Positions 8,167 to 15,988 of a stretch of 64,000 bases of DNA are shown in pieces. Location: assembly GCF_014654365.1 (NCBI RefSeq), contig NZ_BNAY01000004.1, positions 558,001 through 622,000 on the forward strand, written 5' to 3'. Each line of letters starts with the position of its first letter. The first letter of the stretch is position 1. The stretch is from Amycolatopsis oliviviridis (lineage in GTDB: Bacteria; Actinomycetota; Actinomycetes; Mycobacteriales; Pseudonocardiaceae). Position numbers and translations under genes: made by a program. The notes beneath the pieces were generated by a model. That model made no database searches. It was given only the letters and a program-made list of their open reading frames with translations, and had not been told where the DNA came from.

Positions 8167-8589
8167 TCAGGGCTTCGTCCGCCGCAACCAGAACAGCCCG
8201 ATCACCGGCAGCACCAGCGGGATGAAGAGGTAGCCCTGCCCGTACACCGACCACACGGTGGCGTGAGGGAAGGCCTCGCGGTCGAAGAGGCTGAACGTGC
8301 CGACGGTCAGCACGCCGAGCAGTTCGATCCCGCAGGCGACCAGCGCGATCCGCCACCAGCCCGCGCCGCGGCGGGCCAGCGCCACGGTGGCCAGGAGATA
8401 GACGACGGCCGCGAACGCGGAGAGGACGTAGGCCAGCGGGGCCTCGGAGAATTTGGTGCTGATCTGCACGGCGGCGCGCGATGTCGCCGCCAGCGCGAAG
8501 ATCGCGTACACGGCGACCAGGATCCGTCCCGGGCCGGAGGTCTTGTCCGGGTGGGTGTCCACCGTTCGCTCCTCGGTTTCTTCAGGCAC
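8167..8589 (-). CDS. four-helix integral membrane protein, unknown function
   Basis: A 140-aa protein with a hydrophilic start rich in acidic residues and about four hydrophobic segments (roughly 22-42, 50-72, 79-100, 113-133). The pattern SVYGQGYLFIPLVLPVIGLFWLRR at the end is typical of small actinobacterial membrane proteins of unknown function. It overlaps the upstream membrane gene by 8 bp and so forms a two-gene operon with it. No catalytic motif is seen. Confidence 0.72.
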   Translation of the reverse strand: MPEETEERTVDTHPDKTSGPGRILVAVYAIFALAATSRAAVQISTKFSEAPLAYVLSAFAAVVYLLATVALARRGAGWWRIALVACGIELLGVLTVGTFSLFDREAFPHATVWSVYGQGYLFIPLVLPVIGLFWLRRTKP

Positions 8590-8947
8590 TGGCGCCCGCC
8601 CAGACCTCGTGCAGCCGCAGCACCATCACCGGGATGGCGAGACAGGCGATCCCGAGGATCGCGGTGCTCGATCGCGTGCGCTCGGCCAGCGCCCAGAACG
8701 TCCCGAGCGGGAGCACGACCAGGCTGCCGATCAGGTAGGCGAGATAGGTGGCCATGCTGCCCGGACGGCCGCCGCCGATCAGCAACACGACGCCGATGAC
8801 GAGCTGGGCCACCAGGAGGAGCTCGACGACGGCGAGGCCGGCCAGCAAGGCGTTGTCCGGAAGTTTTTTGCGCACGGACTGCACGAAACTCCACACCGCG
8901 ACCAGCGTCGCGCAGATCGCGACGGTCACCGCGAGGCCTGTGATCAC
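8582..8947 (-). CDS. integral membrane protein, unknown function
   Basis: A 121-aa protein with about four predicted transmembrane segments (roughly 3-22, 37-58, 67-88, 97-114) and a basic cytoplasmic loop VQSVRKK. It is the first gene of a two-gene operon, overlapping the next gene by 8 bp; the pair probably forms a membrane complex. I do not recognise the family. Confidence 0.72.
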   Translation of the reverse strand: MITGLAVTVAICATLVAVWSFVQSVRKKLPDNALLAGLAVVELLLVAQLVIGVVLLIGGGRPGSMATYLAYLIGSLVVLPLGTFWALAERTRSSTAILGIACLAIPVMVLRLHEVWAGASA

Positions 8948-9373
8948 GCCCGCCTCCTTACCCGCTCCACCGGCGACAACGTACCTCCGGGCCGATCATC
9001 GCCGACGGGCGACCGGTGAGGTGCGTGGCGGGCGCCACGAAACGTGCAGTGGTCCAGACCTCAGGTGAATAGATCACGAAGCGCGCGGGGTTGGCGCTCT
9101 GTCAATTCCCTGGTGTCTAATTGTGATCGGCGTCGCTACCTGGGATTACGTCGCAGGTTCGTTCCTGTTACACACCGACCGGGTGGTTGAAATCCCAGTT
9201 GATCTCACGCTGGGTACCCCTACCATTCGGTAGGTTTCGAATTCACGTCCCTGAACAGCCCATCCGAACCCCCGGTATGGCGGATTGGCCGTTCGGTATC
9301 CGGCGGGTGGAATATTCTCCATCGCGATGGTGCACATGGCCCATCCGATTGGTGCCGAAGGAGGGGGCGATCA
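8948..9373 (+). promoter_or_regulatory. intergenic region upstream of the lanthipeptide cluster
   Basis: 426 bp with no credible gene. It must hold the divergent promoters of the membrane-protein operon and of the lanthipeptide synthetase. A 6-bp inverted repeat CCTACC-attc-GGTAGG lies at 9219-9234 and the synthetase ribosome-binding site AAGGAGGG at about 9358-9365. Base composition is noticeably more AT-rich here than in the flanking genes. No RamR-like regulator gene is adjacent. Confidence 0.5.
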
Positions 9374-11917
9374 ATGGATGTCCGGTACGAAGCGTATTGC
9401 TTCGCCGATCCTCTGTTCTTCGATGAACAGCGGGAAACCGGGAATTCGTCCGATGATTTCGCCTCCCTGTTGCCCGCTCCCGAGTCGGGCTGGCGCTCCG
9501 GGGTGCGCGGAGTATGGCGGATGTTGCACCCTGTTGATCGAAACCTTCCCTTGCAGGGCTGGAAAATCCACGTGTCGGCCGGGTTGGGCAACGCCGAGCG
9601 CGTGCTCGTGAAGGTGCACGAGCATTGTGTCGAGCACGACGTCTCGTACAAGCATCTGCGTTCGCGGACCACCTTGCTGGCACGAAATTCTAAATACGCT
9701 CCGCGTGATGGAAGCGGCAAGTTACTGACTCTTTATCCAGCTGACAACAACGAGCTCGAACGCGTCCTGGCCGAGTTGTCCGCGAAGCTCGACGGGGAAC
9801 CCGGGGCATACATTCTCAGTGATCTCCGGTACGGTGCCGGGCCGCTCTACGTCCGCTATGGCGGATTCGCAGAGCAATGGGTCGAACTCGACGGAAAACG
9901 TGTCCTCGCGGTGCGCAAACCGGACGGAACGCTGGTCCCGGACAAGCGCGAGCCGACCTTCTCCGTACCCGACTGGGTGACCATTCCGGAGTTCCTCGCA
10001 CCTCATCTCGCAGCTCGCAAGAGCGGCGGCACGGATCAGTTCCCCTATCGAGTGAAGAGTTCACTGCACTTCTCGAACGGCGGCGGCGTGTACCTCGCCG
10101 ACCGGAACGCCGACGACGAGCGGGTGGTCCTGAAGGAGGCCAGGCCGTTCGCCGGCCTGGACCGCGACGAGATCGACGCCGTCGAACGGCTCCGCCGCGA
10201 GCACGAGGTGCTGGAGCGGCTGAAGGGCGTCGACGGCGTCCCCACCGCCTTCGACCGCTTCACCGTCTGGGAGCACCACTTCCTGGCGATGGAGTACATG
10301 CCGGGCATTTCGCTCGGCAACTGGCTCGCCCGCAACTACCCGCTCACCCGGCGGGACACCACCGAGGCCGACATCGCCGAGTACACCGGACGCGCGCTGG
10401 CCCTGGTCCGGCGCGTGGAGAAGCTGGTCGGCGACGTGCACGACCGCGGGATCGTCTTCGGCGACCTGCACTCCCTGAACATCCTGGTCGACGGTGACGA
10501 CGACGCCGTCTCGCTGATCGACTTCGAGATGGCGGCCGACAGCGAAAGCGGCGTCCGGCCCGCTCTCGGCGCCCCCGGTTTCCGCGCCCCGCGTGACCGG
10601 AAGGGGTTCGAGGTCGACGAGTACGCGCTCGCCGTCCTGAAGCTGTGGATCTTCCTGCCGCTCACCACGCTCCTGGAGCTCGCCCCGGCGAAGCTGCGCG
10701 GGCTCGCGGACTTCGTCCAGAAACGCTTCGACGTCCCGGAGGGCTACGCCGACTCGATCGTCGCGGTGCTCGCGCCCCGGAACATCCCGCCGCTGACGAG
10801 CGCGACCGAGCTGGACCAGGGCGAGCCGGACTGGGCGCTGGTCCGCAAGCAGATCACCGAGGCGATCCTCGCCAGCGCGACCCCCGAGCGCACCGACCGG
10901 CTCTTCCCCGGCGACATCGAGCAGTTCCGCGTCGGCGGAGCGTGCTTCGGCTACGGCGCGGCCGGCGTGCTCCACGCCCTGAACACCGTCGGCGGCGAGC
11001 GCCACCCGGCGCACGAACGCTGGCTACTGGACTCGATCCGCCGCGATCCGCCGGGACGCCCGGGGTTCTACGACGGTTCGTACGGGATCGCGTACGTCCT
11101 CGAAGAGCTCGGTTACCGGGACGAGGCCACCAAGCTGCTGGCGTCGTCGGCGACGCTGGTCGAGCAGACCACCGACCACGGCCTCGAAGGCGGGCTCTCC
11201 GGGATCGGGCTCACCCAGCTGCATTTCGCGGTGGCCCGCAAGGACAACGAGTTCGGCAGGCAGGCGCTGGGCACCGCCGTCCGGCTCGCCGAGGCGCTCG
11301 AGACCGCCGACCCGCCCGGCGATTTCGCCCGGGCCGGGCTGCTCAACGGCTGGTCCGGTCCGGCGCTGCTGTTCGTCCGGTTGTTCGAGCGCACTCGCGA
11401 AGCGGGCTGGCTGTCCTTCGCCGACCAGGCCTTGGAGCGGGACATCGAGGAGTGCGCCGAGTCCAACGACGGCTCGCTGCAGGTCCGCGACGGCGAGACC
11501 CGGACTTTGCCCTACGCGGGCGTCGGCAGCGCCGGGATCCTCATGGTCGCCGAGGAACTGGCGAAGCACCGTCCGGACGCGAAGGCGTTGAAGAGCCTTC
11601 ACGGCCTGCGCGAGGCGTGCCGCGGCGAGTTCGTCATCCACCCCGGTCTGTTGTTCGGCCGGTGCGGGCTGATGACCGCGCTGGCCATGGGCGCCGAACC
11701 GGACCGGACCGTCCGCGACGCCATCGACCTGCATCTTTCCCGGCTGGCCTGGTACGCGGTGCCGTACAAGGGCGGCCTGGCGTTCCCCGGCAACCAGCTG
11801 CTGCGGCTGTCGATGGATGTCGTCACCGGCGGCGCGGGCGTCCTGCTCGCCCTCGCCGCGACCCTGGACGGGAAGGCCGCGCTGCCTTTCCTGTCCTCCA
11901 GAACTGCCGTCCAGTGA
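9374..11917 (+). CDS. class III lanthipeptide synthetase (LanKC, RamC/AmfT-like)
   Basis: An 847-aa three-part enzyme that phosphorylates and eliminates Ser/Thr in the precursor and cyclises the dehydro residues to (labi/methyl)lanthionine. Residues 1-225 are the RamC-type lyase region. The Ser/Thr kinase-like domain (about 230-470) has the lysine in VVLKEA near 250, the catalytic loop GDLHSLNIL near 362 and DFE in place of DFG near 380. The LanC-like cyclase (about 515-840) has the Gly-rich LSGIG and NGWSG helical repeats, but only one Cys (GRCG near 762) stands where zinc-dependent LanC/LanL enzymes have C...CH, which marks class III rather than class IV. The start has a strong AAGGAGGG. 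It is the first gene of the cluster. Confidence 0.93.
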   Translation: MDVRYEAYCFADPLFFDEQRETGNSSDDFASLLPAPESGWRSGVRGVWRMLHPVDRNLPLQGWKIHVSAGLGNAERVLVKVHEHCVEHDVSYKHLRSRTTLLARNSKYAPRDGSGKLLTLYPADNNELERVLAELSAKLDGEPGAYILSDLRYGAGPLYVRYGGFAEQWVELDGKRVLAVRKPDGTLVPDKREPTFSVPDWVTIPEFLAPHLAARKSGGTDQFPYRVKSSLHFSNGGGVYLADRNADDERVVLKEARPFAGLDRDEIDAVERLRREHEVLERLKGVDGVPTAFDRFTVWEHHFLAMEYMPGISLGNWLARNYPLTRRDTTEADIAEYTGRALALVRRVEKLVGDVHDRGIVFGDLHSLNILVDGDDDAVSLIDFEMAADSESGVRPALGAPGFRAPRDRKGFEVDEYALAVLKLWIFLPLTTLLELAPAKLRGLADFVQKRFDVPEGYADSIVAVLAPRNIPPLTSATELDQGEPDWALVRKQITEAILASATPERTDRLFPGDIEQFRVGGACFGYGAAGVLHALNTVGGERHPAHERWLLDSIRRDPPGRPGFYDGSYGIAYVLEELGYRDEATKLLASSATLVEQTTDHGLEGGLSGIGLTQLHFAVARKDNEFGRQALGTAVRLAEALETADPPGDFARAGLLNGWSGPALLFVRLFERTREAGWLSFADQALERDIEECAESNDGSLQVRDGETRTLPYAGVGSAGILMVAEELAKHRPDAKALKSLHGLREACRGEFVIHPGLLFGRCGLMTALAMGAEPDRTVRDAIDLHLSRLAWYAVPYKGGLAFPGNQLLRLSMDVVTGGAGVLLALAATLDGKAALPFLSSRTAVQ

Positions 11918-11956
11918 GGACGGCGGACGAAGAGGTAACTAGTGAAAGGGAACACC

Positions 11957-12100
11957 ATGGAACTGGTTCTCGACCTGCAGGCCCTGGACGCCCCCGAGGT
12001 TCTCGACGGTGGCCACGGCGGCAGCCACGGCGGCACCAGCAACCTGAGCCTGCTCGCGTCCTGCGCGGACAGCACCATCAGCCTGCTGACCTGCCACTGA
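11957..12100 (+). CDS. class III lanthipeptide precursor, SapB/AmfS-like
   Basis: A 47-aa precursor peptide, 39 bp after the synthetase gene. The leader (about 1-26) starts MELVLDLQALD, matching the amphipathic ELxLDLQ helix that LanKC enzymes recognise, and ends in a Gly/His-rich GGHGGSHGG. The 21-residue core runs from T27 to H47, the same length as the SapB core. It has two ring motifs: S28-S31-C36 (S-x2-S-x4-C) and S39-S42-C46 (S-x2-S-x3-C). Ring residues in between are hydrophobic (LL, LL), as in the morphogenetic surfactants. ATG 11957 has GAAAGGG 6 bases upstream; GTG 11942 is an in-frame alternative. Export is expected through the ABC pair downstream. Confidence 0.93.
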   Translation: MELVLDLQALDAPEVLDGGHGGSHGGTSNLSLLASCADSTISLLTCH

Positions 12101-12121
12101 TCCAGGTCTGATCGACGAAGG

Positions 12122-12160
12122 GCGCGGGAGCGGCACAGGCCAAGTGCGCCGCTCCCGCGC
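12122..12160 (+). terminator. intra-cluster hairpin after the precursor gene
   Basis: A perfect 13-bp GC-rich stem (12122-12134 with 12148-12160, 13-nt loop) followed by TCTCATTTT lies between the precursor and the transporter genes. This is a partial terminator or mRNA-stabilising hairpin; it would give more precursor transcript than transporter transcript. Confidence 0.7.
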
Positions 12161-12212
12161 TCTCATTTTGCCTTTAGCTTCGTCTCGATGGGATCACGGA
12201 TTAGGGAGTGGG

Positions 12213-13880
12213 ATGGCGGGGTCAGCCGATCGGCTGTTGCTCACGGTGGCCGCCCTCGATCGTCCCCGCTTGAGCGCGCTGGTCTTGAGCGCGCTGGCCG
12301 GGACGGCGTCCGGGCTGCTCCTGCCCGGAGCGCTCGCGGCCGCCGTTGACGCCGTCGTGGCGGGCCGTCCCAGCCTTCCCGAAGTCTCCTGGCTGATCGT
12401 CCTCGGTGTCACCGAGATCGCCGTCGCCCTGATCGGCGGGATCGTGACCGCGCGGATGACCAGTTCCGCGACGGCCTGGCTGCGCCGACGGCTGGCCGAC
12501 CGCTATCTCGCGCTCGGCACCCGTTCGAGGTTCGCCGACGGCGACGCGATCAGCAGGCTCACCGGTGACTGCACCGGCGCGGGGCTGATCGCCTCGGTCG
12601 TCGTCCAGCTCGGATCGACCACCCTGATCTCCGGTGGTTCCGTCGTCCTGCTCGCGCTGATGGACTGGCGGCTCGCGCTCGTCTTCCTCGGCAGCATCCC
12701 GTTCGGCCTGATGTTCGCGCGCTCTCATCTGAAGAACACCGCCGACGACGTCCTGACCTATCAAGAGGTGTCCGGCGAACTGGCGGCGAGGATGGTCGAC
12801 GCCGTCGCCGGGCTCCGCACGATCGCCGCGTCGGGTACCGCCGACCGCGAGGCCGAACGGGTGCTGCGGCCACTGCCGAAACTGAGCCTCGCCGGCCGCG
12901 GGATGTGGCGTACGCAGGCGCGGATGGTGTGGCGGTCCGGTCTGCTGCTGCCCGCGGTGGAACTCGCGGTGCTCGCGGCCGCCGGTTTCGGCGTGATGGC
13001 GGGCAGGCTGACCGTCGGCCAGGTGCTCGCGGCACTCGGTTACGTCGCCCTCGGCATGGGCCTGGTCAGCCAGATTCCTTTGCTCACCACACTTTCCCGC
13101 GCGCGGTCGTGCGCGCGGCGGATCAACGAGGTGCTGGACGCGCCGGTCCCCGAGCCGGGCGAACTCGGCGTCGTCCCCGGACGCGGCACGCTCGAACTGC
13201 GCGGGGTCACCGTCGAAGGCGCGTTGCGGGACGTCGATCTGCTCGTGCGTGGCGGGAAGTTCACCGCGGTCGTCGGGCGGTCCGGCTCGGGGAAGTCCGC
13301 GCTGGTCAACGTCCTCGGCGGACTCCTCACCCCGGACGAGGGAACGGCCACGCTCGACGGGCGCCCGCTGGAGAAGCTGCGGCCGTACGAACTCCGCGCC
13401 GTCGTCGGGTTCGCCTTCGAACGGCCCGCGCTGCTCGGCGCGACCGTCGGCGACGCCGTCGGCTACGGCTCGTGGGCGGGGGAGGCCGCCGTGCGCGGCG
13501 CGTGCCGGTCCGCGCAGGTCGACGATCTGATCGTCCGGCTGCCGGACGGCTACCGGACGCCGCTTTCGGAAACCCCGCTCTCCGGCGGGGAGGCGCAGCG
13601 GATCGGGCTGGCGCGCGCGATCGCGCACGCGCCGCGAGTGCTCATCCTCGACGACGCCACCGCCAGCCTCGACACGGTCACCGAAGCCGCCGTCGAGGAG
13701 GCGATCGAACGCACGCTGCCCGGCCGGACGCGGGTCGTGGTGACGCATCGCGCGGCCACCGCGGCGCGAGCGGACACGGTGGTGTGGCTGGAAGACGGCC
13801 GGGTCCGGGCGGTCGGCCCGCATGGAGAGCTTTGGCGAAATCCGGCGTATCAGGCTGTTTTCACCGAGGGTGAGCAGTGA
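12213..13880 (+). CDS. ABC half-exporter of the lanthipeptide cluster (RamA/AmfB-like)
   Basis: A 555-aa fused permease-ATPase. Residues 1-300 are the six-helix exporter membrane domain. The ATPase has Walker A GRSGSGKSA near 354, signature LSGGEAQ near 455, Walker B VLILDDAT near 476 and H-loop VTHRA. The residue after the Walker B aspartate is Asp, not the catalytic Glu, so this half probably hydrolyses ATP poorly and the second subunit provides the active site. ATG 12213 follows AGGGAG. It overlaps the partner gene by 4 bp. Role inferred from position: exporting the modified lanthipeptide as a heterodimer with the next product. Confidence 0.9.
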   Translation: MAGSADRLLLTVAALDRPRLSALVLSALAGTASGLLLPGALAAAVDAVVAGRPSLPEVSWLIVLGVTEIAVALIGGIVTARMTSSATAWLRRRLADRYLALGTRSRFADGDAISRLTGDCTGAGLIASVVVQLGSTTLISGGSVVLLALMDWRLALVFLGSIPFGLMFARSHLKNTADDVLTYQEVSGELAARMVDAVAGLRTIAASGTADREAERVLRPLPKLSLAGRGMWRTQARMVWRSGLLLPAVELAVLAAAGFGVMAGRLTVGQVLAALGYVALGMGLVSQIPLLTTLSRARSCARRINEVLDAPVPEPGELGVVPGRGTLELRGVTVEGALRDVDLLVRGGKFTAVVGRSGSGKSALVNVLGGLLTPDEGTATLDGRPLEKLRPYELRAVVGFAFERPALLGATVGDAVGYGSWAGEAAVRGACRSAQVDDLIVRLPDGYRTPLSETPLSGGEAQRIGLARAIAHAPRVLILDDATASLDTVTEAAVEEAIERTLPGRTRVVVTHRAATAARADTVVWLEDGRVRAVGPHGELWRNPAYQAVFTEGEQ

Positions 13881-15613
13881 GCGTCTGGGGGCTCTACCGC
13901 TCGGCGCTGGCCGGGCAGTGGAGAGGCGGGCTGGTCCTGCTGGCCTGCTCCGTCCTGGAGAGCGCGCCCGCGTTCTTGTCCGGTCGCCTGGTCGAACTCG
14001 CGGTTGACGAGGGGTTTGCCGCGGATCGGCCAGGCACCGGACTGCGTTGGCTCGCGGTCTTCGGGCTGGTCGCCGTGATCGGGGCGTTCGGTTCCCGGCT
14101 GGTGTGGCATCAGCTCGGCAAGGTCGTCGAGCCGTTGCGCGACGCGCTGGTGACCGCCGTCGTGCGCGGGGTCCTGCACGATCCCGCGCCGCCGCGGAAC
14201 CAGCCGGACGCCAGCGGCGTCGCCCGCATCACCCAGCACGTCGAGGTGGTCCGCGACGCCACGGCCGGGCTTCTGGTGCAGGCGCGCGCGATGGTCGTGA
14301 CGACGGTGGCGGCGCTGGCCGGGCTGTTCACCGTCGCCGGTTCGCTGGCGCTGATCGTCGCGATCCCGGTGGTGGTCGCGGTGGCCGTGTTCGCCTGCCT
14401 GCTCCCGTCGCTGGCCCGTCGTCAGCGGGCGCTCGCCTTGGCCGACGAACGGACCGCCGAGGTCGCGGGCGCGTCGTTGTCCGGGATGCGTGACATCGTC
14501 GCCTGCGGCGCGGAACCCCTGGCCGCCCTTGATCTCTACGACGCCATCGACACGCAGGCCAAGGCGGCGGTGCGGGTGGCGCGGTCCGGGGCGGCGCGGG
14601 CGGTGGTGATCGCGACGGGCGGGTTCGTGCCGCTCCTCCTGGCGTTGCTGGTGGCGCCGGGAATGGTCAGGGACGGGGTGCTCACCGCGGGCGCCGCGCT
14701 CGGCGCGCTCGTCTACCTGGCGACGACGATGCAGCCGGCGTTGCGGGGCCTTGCCTCGACCGCGAGCACCGTGGTGCTGCGGCTGATCGTCGCGTTGCGG
14801 CGGCTGGCGGAGACCGCGGAGGCCGAACCGGAGCCCGACGGCACGGCCGAACCCGACGGGACCGCGATCTACGTCCGTGACCTCACCTTCAGCTGGGGCG
14901 CGGCGGCGCAACCGGTGGTGCGTGGTCTCGACCTGCACCTGCGGCCCGGCGAGCGGCTCGCGGTGGTGGGCCCGAGCGGGATCGGCAAGTCGACTTTGGC
15001 CGGGCTCCTGACCGGGATGCTCGAACCGCAGGCGGGCCGCGTGCTGCTCGGCGGGGTCCCGGTCCGGGAGGTCCCGGCGGCGCTGCGGCACCGGATGGTC
15101 GCGCTGATCCCGCAGGAGGCCTACGTCTTCGCGGGGTCCGTGCGGGACAACGTCGGCCTGTTCGCGCAGACCGCGATGGACGGTGAACTGCTGGCCGCGG
15201 TGACGGCCGTCGGCGCGGAACCGCTGGTGACGCGGCTGGGCGGGCTCGATGGCGAGATCGGGCACGGCACGCTGTCCGCCGGCGAGGCACAGCTGATCGC
15301 GCTCGCGCGGGTGTACGCGAGCGACGCGGGCGTCGTCGTCCTCGACGAGGCGACGTCGCACCTGGATCCGCCGGCGGAAGCCCGCGCGGAACGGGCGTTC
15401 GCCGAGCGGGGCGGGGTGCTGGTGGTGATCGCGCACCGGCTGACCTCGGCGTTGCGCGCGGACCGGGTCCTGGTGATGGACGGCAAGGAGACCGCCCTGG
15501 GCACCCACCTCGAACTCATGGACCGGTCCACGCGCTACGCCCAGCTCATGCACGCGTGGTCGCCGCGGCTACCCCAGCCCAGTGCGCAGTTCTTCCAGCG
15601 CGCTCCTGAGTAG
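13877..15613 (+). CDS. ABC half-exporter of the lanthipeptide cluster (RamB/AmfA-like)
   Basis: A 578-aa permease-ATPase, partner of the preceding gene (GTGA overlap). The membrane domain occupies about 1-320. The ATPase has Walker A GPSGIGKST near 364, Walker B VVVLDEATSHLD near 485 with a proper catalytic Glu, and H-loop IAHR. The signature motif is degenerate (LSAGEAQ). One subunit with a changed Walker B and the other with a changed signature is the usual asymmetry of heterodimeric exporters with one consensus and one degenerate site. The 3' end runs 45 bp into the convergent thioesterase gene. Confidence 0.9.
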   Translation: MSVWGLYRSALAGQWRGGLVLLACSVLESAPAFLSGRLVELAVDEGFAADRPGTGLRWLAVFGLVAVIGAFGSRLVWHQLGKVVEPLRDALVTAVVRGVLHDPAPPRNQPDASGVARITQHVEVVRDATAGLLVQARAMVVTTVAALAGLFTVAGSLALIVAIPVVVAVAVFACLLPSLARRQRALALADERTAEVAGASLSGMRDIVACGAEPLAALDLYDAIDTQAKAAVRVARSGAARAVVIATGGFVPLLLALLVAPGMVRDGVLTAGAALGALVYLATTMQPALRGLASTASTVVLRLIVALRRLAETAEAEPEPDGTAEPDGTAIYVRDLTFSWGAAAQPVVRGLDLHLRPGERLAVVGPSGIGKSTLAGLLTGMLEPQAGRVLLGGVPVREVPAALRHRMVALIPQEAYVFAGSVRDNVGLFAQTAMDGELLAAVTAVGAEPLVTRLGGLDGEIGHGTLSAGEAQLIALARVYASDAGVVVLDEATSHLDPPAEARAERAFAERGGVLVVIAHRLTSALRADRVLVMDGKETALGTHLELMDRSTRYAQLMHAWSPRLPQPSAQFFQRAPE

Positions 15614-15988
15614 ACCCTCGACGGGGACCGGCCGCCGGGACTCGCGATCGACGAAGACGTGCACGAAGTGCCCCTCCGCGATCACCGTCTCCTTCGAGTA
15701 CATCCCGACCTCGTAGCGGACGCTGGACCGGCCGAGATGCCCGACCCGCAGGCCGACTTCGAGTTCTCCCGGGAACGACACCGAAGCGTGGTACTTGCAC
15801 TGCGATTCCACGCACAGCCCGATGACGCCGCCGGTTTCGATGTCGAGCCCGCCGCGTTCGATCAGCCACGTGTTGATCACGGTGTCCATCACCGAGTAGT
15901 GGACGACGTTGTTGACGTGCCCGTAGACGTCGTTGTCCTTCCACCGCAACGGAACCGTCTGCCAGTGCGGGTACTCGGCGTTCACCAC
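15569..15988 (-). CDS. acyl-CoA thioesterase, 4HBT hot-dog family
   Basis: A 139-aa hot-dog thioesterase. The N-terminal signature WKDNDVYGHVNNVVHYSVMD contains the Asp/His catalytic region of the 4-hydroxybenzoyl-CoA thioesterase/YbgC group; the length is typical. It hydrolyses an acyl-CoA thioester of unknown chain. The GTGGTG start overlaps the stop of the upstream transhydrogenase gene (TGGTGA), so the two are translationally coupled; either GTG could be used. The 3' end overlaps the convergent ABC gene by 45 bp. Confidence 0.85.
   Translation of the reverse strand: MVNAEYPHWQTVPLRWKDNDVYGHVNNVVHYSVMDTVINTWLIERGGLDIETGGVIGLCVESQCKYHASVSFPGELEVGLRVGHLGRSSVRYEVGMYSKETVIAEGHFVHVFVDRESRRPVPVEGLLRSALEELRTGLG

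Noticed and set aside
9374..11917. Class IV (LanL) synthetase instead of class III
   Set aside because: The cyclase domain keeps only one Cys where LanL has all three zinc ligands, and the precursor is of the SapB/AmfS type.
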